Shown here in pieces: positions 8,929-15,786 of a stretch of DNA of 64,000 nucleotides; position 1 is the first letter of the stretch; every line of letters starts with the position of its first letter. The translations under genes were made by a program, and so were the position numbers. This DNA comes from an uncultured Methanobrevibacter sp. (GTDB taxonomy: Archaea > Methanobacteriota > Methanobacteria > Methanobacteriales > Methanobacteriaceae). The DNA is taken from the NCBI RefSeq assembly GCF_902784195.1, contig NZ_CACZTX010000002.1, positions 1-64,000 of the forward strand, written 5' to 3'. The notes below the pieces were generated by a model. The model did not search any database. It was not told the origin of the DNA and saw only the letters and a program-made list of their open reading frames with translations.

Positions 8929-9567
8929 ATGAAAATTGAATTAGAACAAGTTGAACCTGCTGAAATTGAAAGCAGGAGTATGGAAATCATTGAATCTGAA
9001 CTTCCTCATGAAATTGACCCTAAATTAGCGCCAATTATTAAAAGAGCAGTTCACACTGCTGCTGATTTTGATTATGTAGATAACTTATGCTTTTCAGAAG
9101 ATGTAGTCGATAAGGCATTGGAAGCAATTAAGAATGGTGCTTGCATTGTTACTGACACAAATATGGCAAAGGCAGGAATCAATAAGGCAGAGCTTAAGAA
9201 GCATGGTGGCGAAGTCTTCTGCTTTATGAGTGATGATGATGTTAGAGACATTGCAAAAAAGAATGGATCTACACGTGCAAGAACTTCCATGGATAAGGCA
9301 GCAAGTTTGGATAAACCTTTGATTTTTGCAATAGGAAACGCTCCAACCGCTTTGATTCGATTATATGAATTGATTCAAGAAGGAAAACTCAATCCTGAAC
9401 TCATCATAGGAGTTCCAGTAGGATTTGTTAATGTAGTCCAATCAAAAGAGTTGATTATGCAATGTGATGTTCCTTACATCGTTGCTCGTGGACGTAAAGG
9501 TGGAAGTAATGTTGCAGCGGCTATTTCAAATGCATTATTGTACATGCTAAGAGATCAAAATAAATAG
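8929..9567 (+). CDS. cbiC: Cobalt-precorrin-8 methylmutase CbiC
   Basis: CbiC (212 residues) moves the C11 methyl group to C12, giving cobyrinic acid. Family-typical segments are IESRSMEIIESEL, IIKRAVHTAADFDY with the catalytic His, DTNMAKAGI, IFAIGNAPTALIRLYELI, and GVPVGFVNVVQSKE followed by ARGRKGGSNVAAAI. A GTGATAGT Shine-Dalgarno-like element precedes the ATG. It lies 71 nt behind cbiA. CbiC supplies the substrate of CbiA, so the two neighbours catalyse consecutive steps. Confidence 0.95.
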   Translation: MKIELEQVEPAEIESRSMEIIESELPHEIDPKLAPIIKRAVHTAADFDYVDNLCFSEDVVDKALEAIKNGACIVTDTNMAKAGINKAELKKHGGEVFCFMSDDDVRDIAKKNGSTRARTSMDKAASLDKPLIFAIGNAPTALIRLYELIQEGKLNPELIIGVPVGFVNVVQSKELIMQCDVPYIVARGRKGGSNVAAAISNALLYMLRDQNK

Positions 9568-9616
9568 CTTTTATTTTTTTAATTTTATCTTTAATTTCTC
9601 ATTTTTTATTATTTTC

Positions 9617-9636
9617 ATTTCATGAAATTTCATGAA
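9617..9636. repeat. Palindromic TTCATGAA element, copy 1
   Basis: In the T-rich gap behind cbiC, ATTTCATGAAATTTCATGAA contains the perfect 12-bp palindrome ATTTCATGAAAT plus a second TTCATGAA. The same 17-mer (9618-9634) recurs at 38630-38646, also behind a gene end in a T-rich context. It may be part of a terminator, a protein-binding site or a recurring sequence element. Confidence 0.7.
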
Positions 9637-9814
9637 TCTTATTTTTCCTTCTTTTTTAATTCTTTTTTCATTTCATTAATTATTTTTAATCAATATTTTT
9701 AAATATTTCTTTAAATAAAGTATAATTTAGTAATGTTAAATTTTTCTTTAAAAAATTTAATTTGATTTATTTAATCAATAAAATGAAATATTTTTTATTT
9801 TTTAGGATGATATT

Positions 9815-10603
9815 ATGGCTGATAAGATTATTTTAGTAGTAAGTTTTGGTACTTCTTATAACAATAACCGTGCTCTTACCATTGGAGCTATCGAAAAGGA
9901 CATTGATGAAGCATTTCCTGATTATGAAATGAGAAGAGCATTCACAAGCCAAATGGTTATAAACATTTTGAAAAAACGTGATGATTTGGCTATTGACAAT
10001 GTGGAAGAAGCATTGGAAAGAGCATTGGCTGATGGTGTAAAGACTGTTATCATTCAACCAACTCACATCATGAACGGTACTGAATACCATTTCAAGATCA
10101 AGGATACTGTAGACAAATACATTGACAAGTTTGAAAACATTCCAATTGCAGAACCTTTATTAATCTCTGATGAAGACTTTGAAGACCTGATTGCAAGCAT
10201 CACCTCTAAAGGAGATTATGATGACGATACTGCAGTTGTATTCATGGGTCACGGTTCTCCTGCAGAAAGTAATATTGTTTACACCAAATTGCAAGGAATG
10301 CTAAAGGATAAAGGATTCGATAATTATTATATCGGAACTGTTGAAGCAAAACCTGACTATGATGATGTCTTGGCTATGGTAAAGGAAGGGGACTACAAGA
10401 AGATAGTGCTCAAGCCTTTAATGGTTGTAGCTGGAGACCATGCTCAAAACGACATGGCAGGGGATGAAGATGATTCCTGGAAATCAATGTTTGCATCCGA
10501 AGGCTATGAAGTTGAATGTGTAATTGAAGGACTCGCTCAATCTAAAGACATTAGAGATGTTTACATTAAGCATGTTCAAAATGCAATTGATGGTTTAAAT
10601 TAA
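9815..10603 (+). CDS. cbiK: Sirohydrochlorin cobaltochelatase CbiK
   Basis: This 262-residue class II chelatase inserts Co2+ into sirohydrochlorin without ATP, the committed step that feeds CbiL. Diagnostic segments are ILVVSFGTSYNNNRALTIGAIEKDI at the N-terminus, QPTHIMNGTEYH, VFMGHGSPAESN with one metal-binding His (about residue 147), and PLMVVAGDHAQNDMAGDEDDSWKS with the second His. The length matches bacterial CbiK and is about twice that of the small archaeal CbiX/CfbA chelatases. It follows cbiC after 247 T-rich nt that could hold its own promoter (GGATGATATT precedes the ATG). No signal peptide is seen, so it should be cytoplasmic. Confidence 0.9.
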   Translation: MADKIILVVSFGTSYNNNRALTIGAIEKDIDEAFPDYEMRRAFTSQMVINILKKRDDLAIDNVEEALERALADGVKTVIIQPTHIMNGTEYHFKIKDTVDKYIDKFENIPIAEPLLISDEDFEDLIASITSKGDYDDDTAVVFMGHGSPAESNIVYTKLQGMLKDKGFDNYYIGTVEAKPDYDDVLAMVKEGDYKKIVLKPLMVVAGDHAQNDMAGDEDDSWKSMFASEGYEVECVIEGLAQSKDIRDVYIKHVQNAIDGLN

Positions 10604-10796
10604 ATCATCTTTCTTTCTTTTTTTATTTTTTCATAATTATTTTTTTATTCTTTTTTTATTCCGCAAACTCTAGTTTTAAGAACTTTTTTCACTAACTTTT
10701 TTTCAATTCATTAACTTTAAATACTATCGTTTCTATATTTTATTTGCTAATTATGATTGAAAATATTTAAAAAAGAATGATTTAAAGGGTGATAGT

Positions 10797-11504
10797 ATGA
10801 AGTGTAATGCATGTGGCAATAAGTATTCAGATGAATTTGATTTCTGTCCATTCTGTGGTGCCTACCCTAAAAAGTTTTGTCCAAAATGCTTTAAGGAAAT
10901 TAATGATGGTGGAGATGTATGTTCAGACTGCGGAACGGAACTTTTGCCATTTGAAGGCTTCAAGAAGTATCAGGATCTTAAGGAGAAGGCTCTTGAATAC
11001 TTGGATAAGGATAATTTTAAAAAATCAACGGAATATTCTGAAAGGATATTGGAGGATTGGCCTCAAGTTGAAGAGGTAAATTTTCTTTTGGCTGAGAATT
11101 ATGCATTCTTAGGCGAGATTGATAAGTCTTTAAGACAGTATGAGAGATTAGCTGAAATTAATCCAAGATATATGGGAGTATATTCCCGAATAGCTAAGAT
11201 ATACATTGAAAAAGAAGAGATTGAAAAGGCTAAGGAGTATCTTCAAAAGGAACATGATGCATATCCATTTGAAAATGAGCATTATATCTATTCAATGCAC
11301 ATTTGCTTTTTGGAAGATGATTTTGAAAAGGCAAACAGAATTCTTGATAGATTATTTGCAATTGGGCCTAATGAAGATGATTTATTGATTTTCAAAATTA
11401 ACAATGACTTGAATTTGAAATTAGTTGAGTATGATCCGGAACTTGCAGACTTAAATGAAAGGGTTAAGGCGTATTTGGAGAAAAATTTCAATTATTCCTT
11501 TTAA
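10797..11504 (+). CDS. Double zinc-ribbon / TPR-like protein
   Basis: This 235-residue protein has two N-terminal zinc ribbons, C3-C6/C17-C20 and C28-C31/C42-C45, followed by an all-helical segment (about 55-235) that reads as four or five tetratricopeptide-like repeats (for example EYLDKDNFKKSTEYSERILEDWP and KSLRQYERLAEINP). No signal peptide or membrane segment is seen. This architecture is usually a protein-protein interaction adaptor; no enzymatic motif is present. GGGTGATAGT precedes the ATG. The function is unknown. The frame +1 shadow inside it is not a gene. Confidence 0.75.
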   Translation: MKCNACGNKYSDEFDFCPFCGAYPKKFCPKCFKEINDGGDVCSDCGTELLPFEGFKKYQDLKEKALEYLDKDNFKKSTEYSERILEDWPQVEEVNFLLAENYAFLGEIDKSLRQYERLAEINPRYMGVYSRIAKIYIEKEEIEKAKEYLQKEHDAYPFENEHYIYSMHICFLEDDFEKANRILDRLFAIGPNEDDLLIFKINNDLNLKLVEYDPELADLNERVKAYLEKNFNYSF

Positions 11505-11557
11505 TTTTTTTTAAGAAGGTTGAGAGTGATTTCATAGTATGTTTAGGGGGTTGAAAT

Positions 11558-11827
11558 ATGGAAGTAATGGATGTCATTAATGAGATAGAAACCAATAATA
11601 ATCCATTTCAAGATGGCTTGGATTATTATATGGATTGTATTGTGAATGTAAATAGTGTTAGAACAAGATGTGAACAGGTTAGTATTGTCCAATGTGATAT
11701 GGATGGTTCTGATTATGGTAGAAATGGGATTCATCTTTTGATTGAACTTCGAAGAGGTGAATGGATCACTTGGATTTTCCTTGATGAAGTGGAATCCTTA
11801 GAGGTTAAGGAGTTTCATAAAAAATAA
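11558..11827 (+). CDS. Small hypothetical protein
   Basis: This 89-residue protein is not recognised. The start is supported by AGGGGG about 8 nt upstream of ATG 11558, and it lies 53 nt behind the zinc-ribbon/TPR gene on the same strand, so it may be co-transcribed. It has no membrane segment. The C-terminal half (GIHLLIELRRGEWITWIFLDEVESLEV) looks like an alternating beta-strand region of a small alpha/beta fold. Confidence 0.6.
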   Translation: MEVMDVINEIETNNNPFQDGLDYYMDCIVNVNSVRTRCEQVSIVQCDMDGSDYGRNGIHLLIELRRGEWITWIFLDEVESLEVKEFHKK

Positions 11828-11835
11828 TGGGTGGT

Positions 11836-11857
11836 TGTGAAAAATGATTATTTCACA
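11836..11857. terminator. Hairpin between convergent genes
   Basis: TGTGAAA (11836-11842) and TTTCACA (11851-11857) form a perfect 7-bp stem with an 8-nt loop. The stem can be extended by G.U-tolerant pairing of GGTGGTT with AACCGCT outside it. It lies between two convergent stop codons and may act on both strands. A T-rich stretch follows on the plus strand. Confidence 0.5.
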
Positions 11858-11875
11858 TTTCATTTAACCGCTATT

Positions 11876-12313
11876 CTATTTTTTAAAATCATCACAGCTT
11901 GTTATTTCATCATTATCCTTAATGGAACAAACTCCATTCTGTGATAAAGCGCAGTTTAAGCAGTTTTGCTCTTCCTCTGGATCTGGAGCTGCGACTATTT
12001 GCTGGAGGGATAATGTGAAAATACCATTTAAATGTTCTCCATTTGTTTTTTTAGGGCCTCTGCCTACAATAGGTGATAAGCTTTTCATATAACATGGGAT
12101 CTCTCCAGTTCCTCCAATATCCACTTTAATCTGTTCATAAGTGTTGAATGTGTTGAAAAATTCTGCTCCTTCTTTTAATATATCTTGAGAAGCTTCAAAT
12201 TTAAATATTAACATTTTGTTTTCTAAAGAAGTTAATTGGACATATTTGTCATCAAAGGTAAACTCTTCTCCATTTTCTTTTTTAAAAATAACTATTCTTG
12301 CAATGTCAGTCAT
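11876..12313 (-). CDS. Hypothetical protein with C-terminal cysteine cluster
   Basis: This 145-residue protein is not recognised. The first 115 residues look like a beta-rich domain (IARIVIFKKENGEEFTFDDKYVQLTSLENKMLIFKFE). The last 30 residues carry four cysteines, CLNCALSQNGVC followed by SCDDF (spacing C-x2-C-x7-C-x10-C), which could bind zinc or an Fe-S cluster. It has no signal peptide. It is convergent with the 89-residue gene and followed on the same strand by nothing closer than 300 nt. No function is assigned. Confidence 0.6.
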   Translation of the reverse strand: MTDIARIVIFKKENGEEFTFDDKYVQLTSLENKMLIFKFEASQDILKEGAEFFNTFNTYEQIKVDIGGTGEIPCYMKSLSPIVGRGPKKTNGEHLNGIFTLSLQQIVAAPDPEEEQNCLNCALSQNGVCSIKDNDEITSCDDFKK

Positions 12314-12409
12314 GTTTAATCTCCTAATATTATATGTATGATAATGGTATCTTATAGTATATGATTGTTTGCATTTATTAAAACTATTTTTATTGAAAAA
12401 TTAATTGCA

Positions 12410-13219
12410 CTAATATGACGATATCGGAACTAACAACTCCATGTATCCTTCAGCATATCCTAATTCCAGATCATCTGGGTCATAGATGGAATTGCCGCAT
12501 TCAGCACATCTATAATATCCATCAATTTCATATATTGATTCGCTTCCACAGTATGGGCAAGTCAATACATAACCTTCTTTTCTATCAGATTCTAGTTTAT
12601 TAAGGCTGTTTGTAGCTTTAGAATTTCCTGAACTGTAATCTCTGCCACCTTTATTCTTTGAAGCATTTCTTTCCATTTCTTCCATTAATCTTCGATAGTC
12701 TGCTTCATATACATTGCCGTTGGCTTTAGATTGATACACATCAAATTCATAACCAGTCAAATAGCCATTTTCATCCTTATCCGACTTTCTAAATAGATCA
12801 TATAGCATATCTTGTGGTGTATGTGAGACAATGTGATTCACTTCATTGAATTCTAATTTGCCATCATCATTAAGGTCCAGATTATTAAATTCATCAGGAT
12901 AATTGGTTTCATAATCTGCTGGATGCAATCCTTTAATGAAAAGATTTGCATCGCTAGCTATTGAAATCACCAATATAAAAATTAATGGAAAAACACAACA
13001 AATATATAAAACAGGGTGTTTTTTAAAACGTGCACTGAATGTTTCAGATTCATCCACCTTTCTTATTTTAAAAAGAGACCAAATACTATCTGAACTAGAA
13101 TCATCTGTTTCAATATCAGTGCTTAGAGCAGATGGGCCATTATCTAATTTAGTTCCACAATCTGCACAAAAAATAGCATCATCAACGTTTTCCTTTCCGC
13201 ATTTGGAACATTTTATCAT
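12410..13219 (-). CDS. Zinc-ribbon membrane protein with paired EF-hands
   Basis: The 269-residue product has an unusual domain string. An N-terminal zinc ribbon (C4-C7/C18-C21) is followed by a Ser/Asp-rich linker and one membrane segment (about 69-88, VLYICCVFPLIFILVISIA). Two canonical EF-hand loops follow, DLNDDGKLEFNE (115-126) and DKDENGYLTGYE (147-158), then a polar linker and a second zinc ribbon (C221-C224/C238-C241). With ligands D/N/D/E at positions 1, 3, 5 and 12, both loops should bind Ca2+. The basic stretch before the membrane segment suggests a cytoplasmic N-terminus. ATG 13219 is preferred over TTG 13231 because GGGGGAT precedes it. The function is unknown. Confidence 0.75.
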   Translation of the reverse strand: MIKCSKCGKENVDDAIFCADCGTKLDNGPSALSTDIETDDSSSDSIWSLFKIRKVDESETFSARFKKHPVLYICCVFPLIFILVISIASDANLFIKGLHPADYETNYPDEFNNLDLNDDGKLEFNEVNHIVSHTPQDMLYDLFRKSDKDENGYLTGYEFDVYQSKANGNVYEADYRRLMEEMERNASKNKGGRDYSSGNSKATNSLNKLESDRKEGYVLTCPYCGSESIYEIDGYYRCAECGNSIYDPDDLELGYAEGYMELLVPISSY

Positions 13220-13394
13220 AGAATCCCCCAATACAATTTTAAAAGTAATCTAGAAAATTTGACATTACTTTACTTATGAAATATTTTATGCTTTTTGATT
13301 TATATTGTTTTTGAAAAGATTTTCTAATATAAATTTAATAAATTTAATCCTTTTTACAAAATTATATATACAATTTTAAATAAAAATTATATTG

Positions 13395-13556
13395 TCGCAT
13401 CATATTTATGACTGATGCCTATGGTCCTTCTATGAGGGAAGCTTTAGCTGTCGATGATTAGGAGAAACCCAGCATTAGATAGGCTGCCTGTTTCGAGGGT
13501 TACTCGTGGAGGAAAGGGTAAACTACCTGTGAAGCAAGAGAGTTAGTATACAGGCA
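13395..13556 (+). mobile_element. Remnant of IS200/IS605-type tnpB 3' end with omega-RNA-like structure
   Basis: A GC-rich island of about 160 bp stands out from AT-rich surroundings. One frame (13463-13546) ends in RVTRGGKGKLPVKQES and a stop, resembling the (V/M)KQE tails of TnpB proteins. A different frame (13408-13461) reads AYGPSMREALAVDD and a stop, so the coding part is frameshifted and the rest of tnpB is missing. TGCCTGT (13485-13491) and ACAGGCA (13550-13556) can close a long stem, as in the right-end RNAs (omega-RNA) made from such elements. No tnpA or complete tnpB is present. An unrelated structured ncRNA is the alternative. Confidence 0.5.
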
Positions 13557-13586
13557 ACATTATTTTTCATTATTATAAGAAATCTT

Positions 13587-14170
13587 TTGGATGGAAAAAA
13601 ATTGATTGTGGCGGGTACTTTAACAGTTATTGCTGTAGCATGCATTGAATTATTTTTATCAGATATTCATTATTATTGTATAGCAGAATCCGGTCCTTTT
13701 TTATTGTTTTTTTTGTTGGAATTTTATTATATCATTTCAATGAAAAAATTGAGAAATGGAATTCAAAAATATACTACATAATCTCATTAGCTTTGTTTGC
13801 AGTATTGGGGTTAATTATTTATTCAAATATTGATAATACTGTTGTTTATTATATTAGGGATATTTCAGGGGCAGCATTGTTTTATTTCATATTTATGGCA
13901 GTTTCAAGAACTTCCTTTTCTGATAAGCTCAATCAGTCAAGATTTTATAATTTTTGCGAATCCCGTTCCATGAATATTTATCTGCTGAATTGTCCGTTTA
14001 TGCAAATTTATTTCCTTTTACTTAATCCTTTAATAGGAACAAATGTTTATTTAACTATTCTGTGTCTTTGGATATTGTCATATCCTTCAATATTCCTTGC
14101 AGTATGGATTCAGAATAAACTGAAAATAGCTTTAGTCAATAAAATTCCAATTCAAAAAACCGGCGGTTAA
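13587..14170 (+). pseudogene. Truncated, frameshifted acyltransferase-3 family membrane protein
   Basis: Two overlapping plus-strand frames (13587-13781 and 13676-14170) together give the hydrophobic C-terminal part of an acyltransferase-3-like integral membrane enzyme. LIVAGTLTVIAVACIELFL in the first frame continues as FFIVFFVGILLYHFNEKI in the second, and SRFYNFCESRSMNIYLLNCPFMQIYFLLL resembles the terminal membrane helices of the family. The N-terminal catalytic part is absent and a stop lies just upstream near 13575, right behind the tnpB remnant. Such enzymes modify exopolysaccharides or lipids with acyl groups. The family assignment is moderate; the gene is clearly not intact. Confidence 0.5.
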
Positions 14171-14351
14171 CAGTAATTGATGATAATCGTATTATTCAAT
14201 ATATTGAATAGGTGATTATCTGACAAAACAATATGGTGTTAATGTAATATTTTTGACATAAAAAATCGAGTTTATAAATGAACATTTGAATGCAATATAT
14301 GATGAACTTCAGATTCAAAGCAAATAATATTAAACCATGAGGTAAATGATA

Positions 14352-15290
14352 ATGAAACTTGAAAATTACCAATACAAAACATATGACAATAACATAATCA
14401 ACTATTATGAAGCTGACAGCAACAATCCTATACTCTTGATAATACATGCCCAAAGTGCAAACTCAAGTAGCTATTCCGGTGTAATCAAAGATTTGTCCAA
14501 AAAATTTCATTTAATTATAATTGATTGCTATGGACATGGTAAAAGTGCTCATAACAAGGAAAAATACAATATAATCAGCCAGGGTGATGATTTAATCGAA
14601 TTTATTCAATATAAAACTGATGAAAAAATATCTATATTGGGTCATTCCTCCGGAGGTCTTATTGCCTGCTATATCGCTTCAAAATCAAATGTTTGCGATA
14701 ATCTGATACTTGAAGACCCTCCACTTTTTTCAAGTGTTGGCGAAAAAAGGTTCAATTATTACAACTATAATGATCTTTCAACGATTTGTCACAATTTCAT
14801 CAATCAAGATGAAGAAGAGGATTTTGTGTACTATTACTTCATGAATCAGTACATGTGGAATTTCTTTCCTGAAAATTCAAGGGAAAAAATCAGAAACAAA
14901 TCCGGAACATCTGCACTGAAATATAGGAAAAAACATCCTGACAAGCCACTGAAAATCAGATTTTGGCCTAAAAAATTCCTAGAAGCATTCAACGGTATGG
15001 AGCAATATGATCCTTACTTTGGAGAGAACTTCTACAACGACACATTCAACTGCAACATCAATTACAGCAAACTACTTTCAGAAATAAACTGCAAAACATT
15101 ATTCATGAAGGCAAATACCAAAATTGGGGATGATGGTATTATTATGGGGGCTCTGACTGATGAAGACCTTCAACGGGTAACAGGCCTAATCAAAAATATT
15201 AGAGTAGAATATTTCAACTGCGGCCATGGAATCCATAATGAAAAGAAAAAAGAGTTTGTAAAAAGTGTGATTGAAACTATAAATGAGTGA
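14352..15290 (+). CDS. Alpha/beta hydrolase
   Basis: This 312-residue protein has an alpha/beta-hydrolase fold. LLIIHAQSANSSSYSG corresponds to the oxyanion region, DCYGHGKS to the GxGxS loop, and LGHSSGGLIACYIA contains the nucleophile elbow (Ser in GHSSGG). A C-terminal CGHGIHNEKK supplies the likely catalytic His. An insertion (about 125-215) rich in Tyr and Phe probably forms a lid over the active site. ATG 14352 is preferred over 14346 because of GAGGT eight nt upstream. The substrate is unknown. The gene stands alone in an accessory stretch next to a pseudogene and uses somewhat more C-ending codons than its neighbours. Confidence 0.75.
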   Translation: MKLENYQYKTYDNNIINYYEADSNNPILLIIHAQSANSSSYSGVIKDLSKKFHLIIIDCYGHGKSAHNKEKYNIISQGDDLIEFIQYKTDEKISILGHSSGGLIACYIASKSNVCDNLILEDPPLFSSVGEKRFNYYNYNDLSTICHNFINQDEEEDFVYYYFMNQYMWNFFPENSREKIRNKSGTSALKYRKKHPDKPLKIRFWPKKFLEAFNGMEQYDPYFGENFYNDTFNCNINYSKLLSEINCKTLFMKANTKIGDDGIIMGALTDEDLQRVTGLIKNIRVEYFNCGHGIHNEKKKEFVKSVIETINE

Positions 15291-15786
15291 GATTTAAATC
15301 AATTTGTCATTTAATATCCTAAGAATCATATAATTATTATACCCTTTTAACTTTTTCAAAGTTTTCGCCTATTTTTGCTGTTAATATGTAATATTTTTAA
15401 AAACAAACTTTGAGTGTTGATGTTAAAAATGTAATGTATTTGATGAATATGTAATTTCAGATTATGGTGAGAAAGTTAAAAGCAGTAAATATTTTTTGTA
15501 TAATATATTGCCAAATAAAATCTATTTTTTTGAGTTATTTAACTTATTAATAATTACTGGTTAATTAAAGTAATAATTTTTATTAGGTATATTGCGGTGT
15601 TTTTAAGTATTATAAATTAAATATTTTAGTGTAGGGGCTATAAGTACATTATATTTTGTATAGTATACGGGCAAAATATCAATATTTAAAAATTTATAAT
15701 TTTAGATTTTTTCAAATCTATTATTTATAAATATTTTAAATAATTACTTTTTTTAGATAATTACTATTTTTAAAACAATTTTTATT
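15291..15786. other. AT-rich gene-free region
   Basis: About 500 bp lie between the stop of the hydrolase gene and the stop of the convergent mutS-like gene. No RNA gene or intact frame is seen. A 44-codon open segment on the plus strand (about 15433-15564, reading VFDEYVISDYGEKVKSSKYF) lacks a start and could be the debris of a lost gene. T-runs near the right end would serve as terminator for the minus-strand gene's partner on the plus strand. Confidence 0.5.

Noticed and set aside
13395-13556. RNase P RNA or SRP RNA
   Set aside because: GGAGGAAAG looks like part of RNase P CR-I, but the other conserved regions are missing, and the TnpB-like tail explains the sequence better.
14171-14351. 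Transposase or integrase fragment in the gap before the hydrolase gene
   Set aside because: A short frame reads DYLTKQYGVNVIFLT, but no family motif or inverted repeat supports a mobile element.
15433-15564. Small gene reading VFDEYVISDYGEKVKSSKYF
   Set aside because: No start codon with Shine-Dalgarno, and the frame is only 44 codons; recorded as possible debris.
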